Notes: generated from the letters alone by a model not told the origin. Counted from the stretch's first letter, positions 9,420 through 18,749 are shown. The stretch is DNA of 64,000 nucleotides from Glycomyces niveus (GCF_017592475.1 NZ_JAGFNP010000017.1:1-64000), one strand, 5' to 3'. Translations and numbers: made by a program.

Positions 9420-9893
9420 CTCGGCGGGCCTGAGGTGCTCGAACGCGGTGAGGTTCTTCGTGGACTCGCCGCGGGCGAGCCGCCAGCGCCATTCCTCCTC
9501 GATGGAGGAGCGGAAGCCGAGTTCGAGGATGGCGTTGAAGGTCTCGTCGGCGGCTTCGAGGACTTGGCCGAGGACGCGGTCGAGTTCGTCGGCGGTGATC
9601 GCGGTGAGCGGGAGGCGGCCGACGAGGTGGATGTCCTCCTCCTCGTCGACCGCGAACGCGACGGCGTACAGCTTCCCGTTGCGGCGCAGCAGTTCCGCCC
9701 AGACCTGCTCGTGCTGCTCCTCGGGCTTGCGGGCGACGAAGGCTTCGACGCGGAGGGCGTGGTCTTCGATGACGAGCCCGCAGGCGATGTTGAGTTTGCG
9801 CTGCCCGGGGAGGTTGACGACGACCGAGCGGGGGGTGTCGGCGCGGTAGTCGGCGCCGATCGCGTCGAGCGCGGCCTGGAGCTGTTCGATCAC
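9417..9893 (-). CDS. YbjN-domain protein whose stop codon is missing
   Basis: The conserved part is about 159 residues: IEQLQAALDAIGADY at the N-terminus and EEEWRWRLARGESTKNL then AFEHLRPAEL at the C-terminus, where family members usually end. YbjN proteins are chaperone-like, related to type III secretion chaperones. The GTG start overlaps the mshA stop (GTGA), so translation is coupled. No in-frame stop follows: the frame stays open across the convergent lipoprotein gene to 8343, which would add about 355 residues that look like antisense noise. A TAG lies one base out of frame at the expected end (GAGTTAG). A single-base indel, real or a sequencing error, is the simplest explanation. Confidence 0.8.
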
Positions 9894-11191
9894 CGGTCCA
9901 GGGTAATCGCCTGGGAGCGGGCGAGGAGGGCGCGGCGGTAGGCGCCGCTGAGGCCTTCGGCGGTGGCCTGCCAGGAGAAGAGCGCGGCGTGGGTGCGGGC
10001 GCCGGCGGCGAGGCGTTCGCGCAGGGCGCCGTCGCCGAGGAGGCGGGCGAGGGCGGCGGCCCAGTCGTCGGCGGCGTGGGAGTCGACGAGGAGCCCGGAG
10101 GCGCCGTCGTTGACGGCGGTGGTGAGGCCGCCGACCTTCGCGGCGATGACCGGGGTCCCGGCGGCCTGCGCTTCGAGGGCGACGAGCCCGAAGGACTCGT
10201 TGTAGGAGGGGACGGCGACGGCGTCGGCGGCCCGGTAGACCTGGGCGAGCGCTTCGCCGGAGCGGGGGGTGCGCCATTGGACGCGGTCGCCGAGGCCGAG
10301 TTCGCCGGCGAGTTTGGGCAGCCAGTACAGGTCGGTGTTGGAGGGGCCGCCGACGAAGACGGGCACGATGCGTTCGGCGAGCGCGGGGTTGGTCTCGCGG
10401 AGGCGGGCGAGGCCGCGCAGGAGCACGTCGGGGGCTTTGGCGGGCTGGATGCGGCCGACGAAGGCGACGACGAGGGCGTTGTGGGGGAGGCCGAGGGCCT
10501 GGCGGGCGGCGTACCGGTCGCCGGGGCGGAACACGCCGAGGTCGACGCCGGGATGGATGACTTCGACGCGGCGTTCGTCGGCGCCGTAGTACCGCTGGAG
10601 TTCGGCGGCTTCGGCGGCGGTGTTGGCGATGAGGAGGTCGGCTTCGGTGGTGATCTGCTCCTCGCCGACGACGCGGCCGATCGGTTCGGGCGAGTCGCCG
10701 GCGGCGAGCTGCGCGTTCTTGACCTTGGCGAGGGTGTGGAAGGTCTGGACGAGGGGGACGCCCCAGCGGTCGGCGGCGACCCAGGCGGCCTGCCCGGAGA
10801 GCCAGTAGTGGGCGTGGATGAGGTCGTAGTGGCCGGGCCGGTTGTGGGCTTCGGCGCGCAGGAGCCCGCCGGTGAAGGCGCACAGCTGGGTCGGGAGGTC
10901 GTTCTTGGAGAGGCCTTCGAAGGGCCCGGCGGGGAGGTGGTGGACGAGGACGCCGGGGGCGGCTTCGACGGTGGGGGGTTCTTCGGAGCTGGTGGCGCGG
11001 GTGAAGACCTCGACTTCGACGCCGGAGCGGGCGAGTTCGCGGGCGGTGTTGAGGACGTAGACGTTCATGCCGCCGGCGTCGCCCGTGCCCGGTTGGGCGA
11101 GCGGGGAGGTGTGGACGGAGACCATCGCCACGCGTCTGACGTGGAGCTTTCGGCATCGTGCCCTGAAGGCCGGCGTGCGCCGCTGCTGCAT
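9890..11191 (-). CDS. mshA: D-inositol-3-phosphate glycosyltransferase MshA
   Basis: A 433-residue GT4 glycosyltransferase for the first step of mycothiol synthesis, moving N-acetylglucosamine from UDP-GlcNAc to 1L-myo-inositol 1-phosphate. Family landmarks are AMVSVHTSPLAQPGTGDAGG near the N-terminus (substrate glycine loop), HYWLSGQAAW, VAFVGRIQPAKAPDVLL, and the UDP-binding ESFGLVALEAQAAGTPV. An ATG at 11191 follows GGGAGAGGA. The next Met (11125) would remove the Arg-rich leader that other MshA proteins also carry. The YbjN gene overlaps its stop. The mshA-YbjN-gpm-senX3-regX3 order is shared with mycobacteria, except for the two secreted-protein genes inserted here. Confidence 0.96.
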   Translation of the reverse strand: MQQRRTPAFRARCRKLHVRRVAMVSVHTSPLAQPGTGDAGGMNVYVLNTARELARSGVEVEVFTRATSSEEPPTVEAAPGVLVHHLPAGPFEGLSKNDLPTQLCAFTGGLLRAEAHNRPGHYDLIHAHYWLSGQAAWVAADRWGVPLVQTFHTLAKVKNAQLAAGDSPEPIGRVVGEEQITTEADLLIANTAAEAAELQRYYGADERRVEVIHPGVDLGVFRPGDRYAARQALGLPHNALVVAFVGRIQPAKAPDVLLRGLARLRETNPALAERIVPVFVGGPSNTDLYWLPKLAGELGLGDRVQWRTPRSGEALAQVYRAADAVAVPSYNESFGLVALEAQAAGTPVIAAKVGGLTTAVNDGASGLLVDSHAADDWAAALARLLGDGALRERLAAGARTHAALFSWQATAEGLSGAYRRALLARSQAITLDR

Positions 11192-11501
11192 GTGGTGGTC
11201 CTCTCCCGCGGGGGCTTGGCGAAGCTCGCGAGCCTAGATGCGCTGCTCGTCCCCTGAAGCAACGCGCAAAACCCTCGCAATACTTCCGTGTCCGGGTGTT
11301 CACGCACAACCGCCGCAACCGCGGAAGTGACGAACTCCGCATTTCGTCAAGCCGTTTCGCGACATGACGCTCCGGGCCGCGCCGTCGCCCCGGCAGGGGT
11401 GAAGTTGGAAATTCCCTCGCGACACGACCGGGAATGAGCCTCAAATCCGGGCAAGTCGTCCATGATGGGGAGACTTGTCATCACAGGGGGGAGACAACAC
11501 C

Positions 11502-12170
11502 ATGAGCACTGCAACCGTGCCGGCCGCGAGGCAGCCCACGATGTCGCCGGTGTCGAAGTTCGGTGCGACGCACTCGCTGCGCCGCCTGCCCGTCCAGGAG
11601 CGTTCCGCCGCGCGCGTGCGCCGCATGCTCGACGCCGCCGCGGATCTGATCGAAGAGGTCGGCTACGACCGGCTCTCGACCACCGCCATCGCGCAGCGCG
11701 CCGACGTCGCCATCGGGTCGGTCTACCAGTTCTTCGGGGACAAGCGCTCGCTCGCCGAAGCGCTGAGCCAGCGCTATATCGACCTGTACTTCGAGCGCCT
11801 CGCCGCCCGTTTCGACGCCGAGCCGCCCGCCGACTGGCGCGCCGGGGTCGAGGTCGCGATCGACGAGTACGTCCAGATGTACCGGACCGCGCCTGGCTTC
11901 CGCGTCCTCCACCTGGCCGACGCCATCGACCCGGGCCGCGCCGACGCCGTCACCACCGGCGGCGACGTCATCGCCGACCAGATCCTCGCCGGGCTCGCCC
12001 AGCGCTTCGGCATCGGCGGCGACGACGAGCTCAACAAGACCGTCACCGTCGCCGTCGAGACCGGGCAGGCCCTGGTCCGCCTCGCGTTCCGCCGCGACCC
12101 GGAGGGCTGCACCGCGTCGATCGCCGAGGCCGGCGACGTCGTCTGCGACTACCTCGCACGCCGCCTCTGA
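11502..12170 (+). CDS. TetR-family transcriptional regulator
   Basis: A 222-residue regulator. The N-terminal helix-turn-helix is typical: AARVRRMLDAAADLIEEVGYDRLSTTAIAQRADVAIG, then SVYQFFGDKRSLAEAL. The C-terminal half is a helical ligand-binding and dimerisation domain. The start at 11502 follows a GGGGGGAG Shine-Dalgarno; an earlier in-frame TTG at 11475 is unlikely. A basic, proline-containing leader (about 30 residues) precedes the HTH. Its target is not visible. The downstream MFS-tmk gene begins about 100 bp later on the same strand, so either a short operon or separate promoters is possible. Confidence 0.92.
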   Translation: MSTATVPAARQPTMSPVSKFGATHSLRRLPVQERSAARVRRMLDAAADLIEEVGYDRLSTTAIAQRADVAIGSVYQFFGDKRSLAEALSQRYIDLYFERLAARFDAEPPADWRAGVEVAIDEYVQMYRTAPGFRVLHLADAIDPGRADAVTTGGDVIADQILAGLAQRFGIGGDDELNKTVTVAVETGQALVRLAFRRDPEGCTASIAEAGDVVCDYLARRL

Positions 12171-12276
12171 GGGTTGGTCCCAGGCCACTCAAACGACCGC
12201 GCCGGGGCATGCGACCGCACTGGGCCGACTAGTCTCGTAGTCGACCCGGTGCGGTCTCTGACTTTCGAGGAGCAGC

Positions 12277-14451
12277 ATGGCGAACACCCTTGGCGACATC
12301 CAGACGGTGCTGCGGATCCGCCCGTTCAGGCGCCTGTGGACCGTCCTCGGACTCGCGTCCTTCGGCGACTGGCTGGCCATCTTCGCCACCGCCGGGTTCG
12401 CGCAGTCCCTGTTCGACGACCCCGCCGCCAAGGGCGCCGCCTTCTCGGCCACGATCGTCCTGCGCCTCCTGCCGTCCCTCGTCCTCGGCCCCGTCGCCGG
12501 CGTCTTCGCCGACCGCTTCGACCGCCGCAAGACCATGGCCGCCTGCGACACCGCCCGCTTCCTCCTCATCGCCTCGGTCCCGACGGTCTACCTCATCACC
12601 AACAACACCGCCGTCACCGTCGCCTGGCTCGCCATCGCCCAGCTCTGCATCGAAGGCGCCGTCCTCATCTGGTCGCCCGCGAAGGAAGCGGCCGTCCCGA
12701 ACCTCCTCCCGCCCGAGAAGTACGAGGCCGCGAACCAGCTCAGCCTCGCCACCACGTACGGCATCGCCCCGCCGCTCGCCTTCGCCGTCCTCGCGATCCT
12801 CGAACGCGGCTCCGCCGTCTGGTCCAACCTCGGCGCCTGGGCCGAGCCGATGGTCATCGCGCTCTACCTCACCGCCGCGATGTTCGCGACCCTCGCGGTC
12901 ACCGTCTACTTCTTCATCCCGCAGATCTCGGGCCGCATCGGCGAGGCCGCCGCCAAGACCTCCAGCGTCTGGCACGACTTCGTCGAAGGCTGGTCCTACC
13001 TGCGCACGTCCGAGCGGGTGCGCGGCCTCATCGTCGGCATGCTCGGCGCGTTCAGCGGCGCGGGGATCCTCATCGGCGTCGGCACGGTCTACGCCACCAC
13101 GCTCGACGCGGGCGAAGCCGCGTTCTACACCCTCGCGGTCTTCCTCTTCCTCGGCCTCGGCGCTGGGATCGCCCTCGGCCCCAAGCTCATCGGCGAGCTC
13201 TCCCGCCTCCGCTGGTTCGGCATGAGCATCGTCCTCGCCGGCGCCGGCCTCGCCTTCGACGCCGTCGCCCCCCACATCGTGTTCTCCCTGCTCGGCTCCC
13301 TCATCATCGGCCTCGGCGCGGGTATGGCCTTCCTCGCCGGGATCACCCTCCTGCAGCGCGAGACCGAGGACGAGATCCGCGGCCGCATGTTCGCGTTCAT
13401 CGCCGTCTCCGCCCGCGTCATCCTCATGCTCTCCATGACGATCGCCGCGCCGCTCGCGGGCTGGCAGGCCGCCCGCAGCCTCGACCTCGGCTTCACCGAG
13501 GTGTCGCTCTCCATGAGTCGCATCCTGCTCTTCCTCGCCGCCGCCCTCGTCGTCTGGCTCGGCGTCACCGCCTTCCGCTCCATGGACGACAAGCCCGGCG
13601 TCCCCGTCTTCGCCGACCTCTGGTCCTCCCTGCGCGGCCGTCCTCTCTCCGCCGTCGACCCGGTCGCCGGCACCGGCTTCTTCGTGGTCTTCGAAGGCGG
13701 CGAAGGCGCCGGCAAGTCCACCCAGTCGGTGAAGCTCGCCGCCTGGCTCAAGCTCCGCGGCTACGAGGCCGTCCTCACCCGCGAGCCCGGCGCCACCGAC
13801 ATCGGCATGCGCATCCGCAGCCTCGTCCTGGACTCCGGTGGCGACTCCGCGCCCGCCCCGCGCGCCGAAGCGCTCCTGTACGCCGCCGACCGCGCCCAGC
13901 ACGTCGACAAGGTCATCCGCCCCGCGCTCGAACGCGGCGCGGTCGTCGTCTCCGACCGCTACATCGACTCCTCCATCGCCTACCAGGGCTCCGGCCGGGC
14001 CCTCGGCAAGGACGAGATCGCCTGGGTCTCCGCCTGGGCCACCGGCGGCCTCAAGCCCGACCTCACGGTCCTCCTCGACGTCGACCCGGCCGACGGCCTC
14101 CACCGCGCCAAGGCCGGCGGCACCGGCGACCGCCTCGAGCAGGAGGCGCTCGACTTCCACCAGAAGGTCCGCGAGACGTTCCTCCAGCTCGCCGCCGCCG
14201 AACCCGCCCGCTACCTCGTGATCGAGCCCGGCGGCACCCCCGACGACATCGCCGCCCGCGTCCGCGACGCCGTCGCCGCGCGCCTCGACATCCGCACCGA
14301 CACCGCCCGCACCGAGTCGGGTTGGCCCGGTCTCGACGGCACCCGCACCGACGCCGCGGCCGGCGGCACCGCCACCGACGCCCCCGCGGCCCCCGAGTCC
14401 ACCAAGGACTACGGCTGGGACACCCTCACCGAGGAAGCCGGCCGCCCGTGA
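12277..14451 (+). CDS. tmk: MFS transporter / thymidylate kinase fusion
   Basis: A 724-residue two-domain protein. Residues 1 to about 440 form an MFS-type membrane domain of 10-12 hydrophobic segments, with the loop DRFDRRK after helix 2. From about residue 463 a complete dTMP kinase follows: Walker A FEGGEGAGKST, the substrate motif TREPGATDIG, the DRYIDSS signature, and RLEQEALDFHQKVRE. It would make dTDP for DNA synthesis at the membrane. The last 55 residues are Thr/Ala-rich and low complexity. Actinobacteria are known to carry this fusion. What the transporter half moves is unknown. holB overlaps its stop (GTGA). Confidence 0.93.
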   Translation: MANTLGDIQTVLRIRPFRRLWTVLGLASFGDWLAIFATAGFAQSLFDDPAAKGAAFSATIVLRLLPSLVLGPVAGVFADRFDRRKTMAACDTARFLLIASVPTVYLITNNTAVTVAWLAIAQLCIEGAVLIWSPAKEAAVPNLLPPEKYEAANQLSLATTYGIAPPLAFAVLAILERGSAVWSNLGAWAEPMVIALYLTAAMFATLAVTVYFFIPQISGRIGEAAAKTSSVWHDFVEGWSYLRTSERVRGLIVGMLGAFSGAGILIGVGTVYATTLDAGEAAFYTLAVFLFLGLGAGIALGPKLIGELSRLRWFGMSIVLAGAGLAFDAVAPHIVFSLLGSLIIGLGAGMAFLAGITLLQRETEDEIRGRMFAFIAVSARVILMLSMTIAAPLAGWQAARSLDLGFTEVSLSMSRILLFLAAALVVWLGVTAFRSMDDKPGVPVFADLWSSLRGRPLSAVDPVAGTGFFVVFEGGEGAGKSTQSVKLAAWLKLRGYEAVLTREPGATDIGMRIRSLVLDSGGDSAPAPRAEALLYAADRAQHVDKVIRPALERGAVVVSDRYIDSSIAYQGSGRALGKDEIAWVSAWATGGLKPDLTVLLDVDPADGLHRAKAGGTGDRLEQEALDFHQKVRETFLQLAAAEPARYLVIEPGGTPDDIAARVRDAVAARLDIRTDTARTESGWPGLDGTRTDAAAGGTATDAPAAPESTKDYGWDTLTEEAGRP

Positions 14452-15596
14452 GCGTGTTCGACGAGCTCGTAGGCCAGGACGAGGCCCAGCGGGTCCTCGC
14501 CGAGGCCGCCCGCGGCCTGGGCATGACCCACGCCTGGCTCTTCACAGGCCCGCCCGGCTCCGGCCGCTCCACTGCCGCCGTCGCCTTCGCCGCCGCCCTC
14601 CAATGCCCCGACGGCGGCTGCGGCGACTGCCACACCTGCCGGACCGTCCTGGGCGGCACGCACGCCGACGTCACCCGCGTCATCCCCGAAGGCCTCACCC
14701 TCGGCGTCGACCAGGTCCGCCGCCTCATCCTCGAGGCGAGCCGCGCGCCCACGTCGGGGCGGTGGCAGATCCTCATCGTCGAGGACGCCGACCGCCTCAC
14801 GGAGGCGGCCGCGAACGCGCTGCTGAAGGCGGTCGAGGAGCCGCCGGAGCGGACGGTGTTCCTGCTGTGCGCGCCGTCGACGAACCCGGCGGAGATCTCG
14901 GTGACCATCCGCTCCCGCTGTCGGGTGCTGGGCCTGCGCCAGCCGCCGGCCGGCGCGATCGCCGACCTGCTCGTCACCCGCGACGGTCTGGACCGGCGCG
15001 AGGCCGAGCTGTACGCGGCTGCGGCGCAAGGGCATGTGGGCCGGGCGCGGCGGCTGGCGACGGACGCGGAGGCGCGGGCGAAACGCCATGACGTGCTGCA
15101 GATCCCGCGCCGCCTCACGGGCCTGGGCGCGTGCTTCACTGCCGCGGTCGAGCTGATCGAGGCCGCGGAAGCCGAAGCGTCGGGCGTGTACACCGACCAG
15201 TCGGCGGCAGAGAAGGAAGCGCTCGAGACCGCACTCGGCAAGGGCGGCACCGGGAAGGGTGCGTCGAAGGCCGCGCGCGGCTCCGCGGCGGCCTTGAAGG
15301 AGCTGGAGAAGCGCCAGAAGACGCGCGACACGCGCGCCCAACGCGACTCCCTGGACCGTGCGCTCGTGGACCTCGCGGCCTTCTACCGCGACGCCCTCGC
15401 GGCCGGTTTCGGCGCCCGCGTCGACCCGATCCACATCGACATGGCCGACACGACTCGGGCGGCCGCCGCGAAGCTCAGCGCCGAGTCCCTGCTCCGCCGC
15501 ATCGACGCGATCCTCGAGTGCCGCAAGGCGATCGAAGCGAACGTCCGCCCCCGCATCGCGGTCGAGGCGATGATGACGAGGCTCTGGCAGAGCTAG
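14448..15596 (+). CDS. holB: DNA polymerase III delta' subunit
   Basis: A 382-residue clamp-loader ATPase-like protein. The N-terminal AAA+ module has VFDELVGQDEAQRVL, a P-loop-like GPPGSGRST (Arg where an active Walker A has Lys), a zinc-binding CPDGGCGDCHTC set, a Walker B region VEDADRLTEAAANALLK, and the sensor motif SRCRVLGLR. The loss of the Walker Lys fits delta', which generally does not hydrolyse ATP. The C-terminal half is helical and binds the clamp-loader ring; a charged Lys/Gly/Ala insertion lies near residues 260-290. The GTG start overlaps the tmk stop, so they are translationally coupled. The tmk-holB pair is widespread. Confidence 0.94.
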   Translation: MSVFDELVGQDEAQRVLAEAARGLGMTHAWLFTGPPGSGRSTAAVAFAAALQCPDGGCGDCHTCRTVLGGTHADVTRVIPEGLTLGVDQVRRLILEASRAPTSGRWQILIVEDADRLTEAAANALLKAVEEPPERTVFLLCAPSTNPAEISVTIRSRCRVLGLRQPPAGAIADLLVTRDGLDRREAELYAAAAQGHVGRARRLATDAEARAKRHDVLQIPRRLTGLGACFTAAVELIEAAEAEASGVYTDQSAAEKEALETALGKGGTGKGASKAARGSAAALKELEKRQKTRDTRAQRDSLDRALVDLAAFYRDALAAGFGARVDPIHIDMADTTRAAAAKLSAESLLRRIDAILECRKAIEANVRPRIAVEAMMTRLWQS

Positions 15597-15959
15597 CGCC
15601 CTCCTCGGCGGCCCCTGCCCCGCAGCCGCGCTGCCGCTGCCCCGCAACGCGATGGAGCGGGGCGCCCTCTCGCGAGCGGTGACGCCCCGTGCCGTTCCAG
15701 CGCCACCGCGTGCGACGCGAACTGATACGGTCCGAATCATCCGTTCGGATGTCAATACCTGACCGTTCGGACGATGCCCGCCGGACCGCGGTGTCACGTC
15801 TTGATGGAGTCGACCCCTATGCGCCCCAAGCGATAACGAGCCGACCGACCGCCCCGCAGCAGGTGAGCGGCAGGGGCCGGCCGAGCGGACGGGTCGGCGC
15901 ATTGACAGCAGGTGAGCGCTGCGTGCCGCTGCGGCGGACGCGCAGTCGAAATGGAGATG
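15597..15959. other. Intergenic region upstream of phoD
   Basis: About 360 bp with no convincing gene. The left part is the holB 3' flank. The middle holds two CCGTTCGGA repeats (listed separately). The right part must carry the phosphatase promoter, but I see no clear sigma-70-type pair. Confidence 0.5.
15741..15771. promoter_or_regulatory. Direct repeats with 22-bp period upstream of phoD
   Basis: CCGTTCGGA occurs at 15741-15749 and again at 15763-15771, exactly 22 bp apart (two helical turns, or twice the 11-nt unit of a PhoP box). The first copy also lies in the palindrome CATCCGTTCGGATG. The GTTC core agrees with PhoP-type units. A phosphate-starvation operator is inferred from the downstream phosphatase. 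Confidence 0.4.
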
Positions 15960-17471
15960 ATGGTGCAGATGAACCGACGTCGGCTGCTGGCCGCTGGAGC
16001 CGGGGGCGCGGTCGCGCTCGGACTGCCGGGGATCTCGTTCGCGGCCTCGCGGCCGCAACTGACCCACGGCGTCCAATCAGGGGACGTGAGCGACCGCGGC
16101 GCCGTCGTATGGACGCGGGCCGACAGGGCCTCGCAGATGCGGGTCGAACTCGCGACGCGCCCGGACTTCAAGCGCGCCAGGACGATCACCGGACCGGCCC
16201 TCACCGAGGCCACCGACTTCACCGGGAAGCTCCGACTCCAGGGCCTGCTGCCGGGCAAGACGTACCACTACCGGATCAGCGCCCTCGCCGACCACTGCTC
16301 GGCGCCGCTCCAGGGCTCCTTCACCACCGCGTCGGACGCTCCGGCCGACATCCGCTTCCAGTGGTCGGGCGACCTCGCCGGGCAGGGCTGGGGCATCAAC
16401 CCCGACCTCGGCGGCTACCGGATCTTCGACACCATGGCCACCTCCGAGCCGGACTTCTTCCTCTGCTCGGGCGACTTCATCTACGCCGACAACCCGATCG
16501 CCGCCGAGGTCGTCCAGCCCGACGGGACCGTCTGGCGCAACGTCACCACCGCAGGCAAGTCCAAAGTGGCCGAAACCCTGCCGGAGTTCCGGGCCCAGTT
16601 CCAGTACAACCTCATCGACGACAACCTCCGCGACTACCTCGCGAAGGTGCCGATGGTGAACCAGTGGGACGACCACGAAGTGGTCAACAACTGGTACCCC
16701 GGCGAGATCCTCGACCTTCCCCAGTACACCGAGAAGAACGTCGACGTCCTCGCCGCGCGGGCCCGCCAGGCGTTCGCCGAGTACACGCCCGGCGCCGTCG
16801 GACTCCCCGGCAGCGACCGGATCTACCGCAAGATCGCCTACGGGCCCCTGATGGACCTGTTCGTGCTCGACATGCGCACCTTCAAGGACGCCAACGGCCC
16901 CAACAACGCCCCCGAAGGCGGGCGCCTCCTCGGCGACGAGCAGCGCGCCTGGCTCAAGGCCGAGCTCTCGGCCTCGACCGCGACATGGAAGATCATCGCC
17001 GCCGACCTGCCGATCGGCCTGATCATCGGCGACGGCACCAACATCTACGAAGGCATCGCCCAGCGCGACAACGGCGCGCCCCTGGGCCGCGAGTTCGACA
17101 TCGCCGACGTGCTCGCCCACTGCCGCCGCGACGGCGTGCGGAACCTGGTCTTCCTGACCGCGGACGTGCACTACACCGCCGCCCACCACTACAGCCCCGA
17201 CCGGGCCGCGTTCCAGGACTTCGACCCGTTCTGGGAGTTCGTCTCCGGGCCGCTCAACGCCGGCTCGTTCGGCCCCGGCCGCCTCGACGCCACCTTCGGC
17301 CCCCAAGTGGTCTTCCAGAAGCCGCCGCCGGCCGCCAACACCAACCCCGCCGTCGGCTACCAGTTCTTCGGCGAAGTCCACATCGACGCCGAGACCGAGG
17401 TCTGCGAAGTGACCCTCAAGGACCTCGACGGCAACGACCTGTTCACCCAGGCCATCGAACCGGCGGCTTAG
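15960..17471 (+). CDS. phoD: PhoD-type alkaline phosphatase / phosphodiesterase, Tat-exported
   Basis: About 503 residues. The N-terminus MNRRRLLAAGAGGAVALGLPGISFA is a twin-arginine signal with a probable AxA cleavage. A fibronectin-like domain precedes the catalytic PhoD domain, which shows WSGDLAGQGWGIN, CSGDFIYADNP, VNQWDDHEVVNNW, and VFLTADVHYTAAHHYSPD: the metal-ligand Asp, Asn and His positions of metallophosphatases. PhoD enzymes use Ca and Fe to release phosphate from phosphodiesters such as teichoic acids. GGAG (15953-15956) favours the ATG at 15960; the Met at 15969, which begins the signal directly, is an alternative. Expression under phosphate limitation is likely but inferred. 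Confidence 0.92.
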   Translation: MVQMNRRRLLAAGAGGAVALGLPGISFAASRPQLTHGVQSGDVSDRGAVVWTRADRASQMRVELATRPDFKRARTITGPALTEATDFTGKLRLQGLLPGKTYHYRISALADHCSAPLQGSFTTASDAPADIRFQWSGDLAGQGWGINPDLGGYRIFDTMATSEPDFFLCSGDFIYADNPIAAEVVQPDGTVWRNVTTAGKSKVAETLPEFRAQFQYNLIDDNLRDYLAKVPMVNQWDDHEVVNNWYPGEILDLPQYTEKNVDVLAARARQAFAEYTPGAVGLPGSDRIYRKIAYGPLMDLFVLDMRTFKDANGPNNAPEGGRLLGDEQRAWLKAELSASTATWKIIAADLPIGLIIGDGTNIYEGIAQRDNGAPLGREFDIADVLAHCRRDGVRNLVFLTADVHYTAAHHYSPDRAAFQDFDPFWEFVSGPLNAGSFGPGRLDATFGPQVVFQKPPPAANTNPAVGYQFFGEVHIDAETEVCEVTLKDLDGNDLFTQAIEPAA

Positions 17472-17526
17472 CCCGAAACGCCGCGCACACTTCGCGGCCC
17501 GAACACAAACGGAAGGTCAGACACCA

Positions 17527-18087
17527 ATGGCGGCAATCGAAGCCGGAGACGAACGCGCGGGCGACCGCCTGGAGACCGCCGCGCGCTGGCTCCGCGGTCT
17601 GATGGCCCTCGCACTCGTCAACCTTGTCGTCAACAGCGCGTACTTCCTGGTCGCGCTGTACCGGGACATCGAGGTGTTCCCCGACAACGAGGGCGGGCTC
17701 GCCGTCTTCTCCTGGTACGACTATGCGATGTTCGTCGTGCCGCCGGCGTTGGCGGTCGCGGCGCACTGGCCGCTGCTCCGAGCGGGCTCGAAGCGGCTGG
17801 CGCGGCTGCGGGACGGCGACGACCGCGCGCGGCGCGTGGTGCAGCGGCTCGCGTACGTCAGCGCCGCTGGCCTGGTGCTGTACGCCTGGGCGACCGTCGA
17901 GTACCTCGACATCGGGAACCACGCGGACGGCGTCCCCGTGCTCCATCCGGATATCGCGATGCCGCAGCTGGCCTCGGGTGGCGTCAACGTGCTCGGCTGG
18001 ACCGGACTGCTCTCGCTCCTCGCGATCGTCGTCCTGTTCACTGGGGCGCTCGCGGTCGCCGTCCTGACCCGTCGCGGCCGCGACTAG
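17527..18087 (+). CDS. Four-helix integral membrane protein, unknown
   Basis: A 186-residue protein with about four hydrophobic segments: ALALVNLVVNSAYFLVALY, DYAMFVVPPALAVAA, LAYVSAAGLVLYAWATV, and TGLLSLLAIVVLFTGALAVAVL. Charged loops separate them, including the basic GSKRLARLRDGDDRARR, which should face the cytoplasm. No family is recognised. It follows phoD by 55 bp on the same strand and could share its transcript. Its end overlaps the convergent hypothetical gene by 4 bp. Confidence 0.72.
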   Translation: MAAIEAGDERAGDRLETAARWLRGLMALALVNLVVNSAYFLVALYRDIEVFPDNEGGLAVFSWYDYAMFVVPPALAVAAHWPLLRAGSKRLARLRDGDDRARRVVQRLAYVSAAGLVLYAWATVEYLDIGNHADGVPVLHPDIAMPQLASGGVNVLGWTGLLSLLAIVVLFTGALAVAVLTRRGRD

Positions 18088-18749
18088 GACCCCGTCCGGT
18101 GCGGCGCGCCGCCCCCGGGGCGGGCGCCGCGTCCCTTATAGGGGGACGGGTGCGCGGGGGGGGGTGACGGCGTCCACAGGTGCTGGATGAACGCGTCGCG
18201 CGCTTTCGGGAGCGTGCCGGTGCGCTGCCAGCGGTACCAGGCGCGTTCTTCGACCACGCGCACGCAGAAGTCGCCGTCGGTCTCGAATGCCTCTGAGACG
18301 CAGCGGAAGTCGTCTCTGAACTCGCCGCCGGTCCAGTACCAGACCCGCCGCCCGATGAGGCCGGGCACGTCCGATGCCGGGTAGGGGCGGCGGATCGGCG
18401 GCGCGTCGGGATCGCAGAGGCGTTCGATGAGGTAGCCCGGGCGCGGCGATCCGGTGCCGGGTTCGGGCTGCTGCACCCACACGTCCTCGGCGGGGACGAG
18501 GCTCGCGTACGCGTCGCCGTCGCCGTCGACCGCCCGGTAGTAGTCGGCCTCGGATATCAAGGGCACCAGGAGCATGCCGTCTCTCGTCAAGGGGTCGTCG
18601 GCCCGCAGGTCGAACTGCCACCCGCAGCCGGCGCCGCCCGCGATCACCCGCGAGGAGTGCAGGTCGAACGCCCGCGTCGCGGGCATCGGCACCAGCGCCG
18701 GAGGGGGCTCGGGAACGGCGAAGGCACTGCTGGATGCGTTGTCGGGCAT
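18084..18749 (-). CDS. Hypothetical protein, aromatic-rich
   Basis: A 221-residue protein, probably cytoplasmic. The middle has a segment with several Trp and Tyr residues (EDVWVQQPEPGTG, RRVWYWTGGEFRDDFRC, CVRVVEERAWYRWQRTG). Both ends are Pro/Gly-rich, the C-terminus markedly so. No domain is recognised. I start it at 18749, where GGAG lies about 12 bases upstream; the frame is open to 18884, but that part looks non-coding. It converges on the membrane-protein gene and diverges from the Asp-repeat gene. Confidence 0.6.
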   Translation of the reverse strand: MPDNASSSAFAVPEPPPALVPMPATRAFDLHSSRVIAGGAGCGWQFDLRADDPLTRDGMLLVPLISEADYYRAVDGDGDAYASLVPAEDVWVQQPEPGTGSPRPGYLIERLCDPDAPPIRRPYPASDVPGLIGRRVWYWTGGEFRDDFRCVSEAFETDGDFCVRVVEERAWYRWQRTGTLPKARDAFIQHLWTPSPPPAHPSPYKGRGARPGGGAPHRTGS

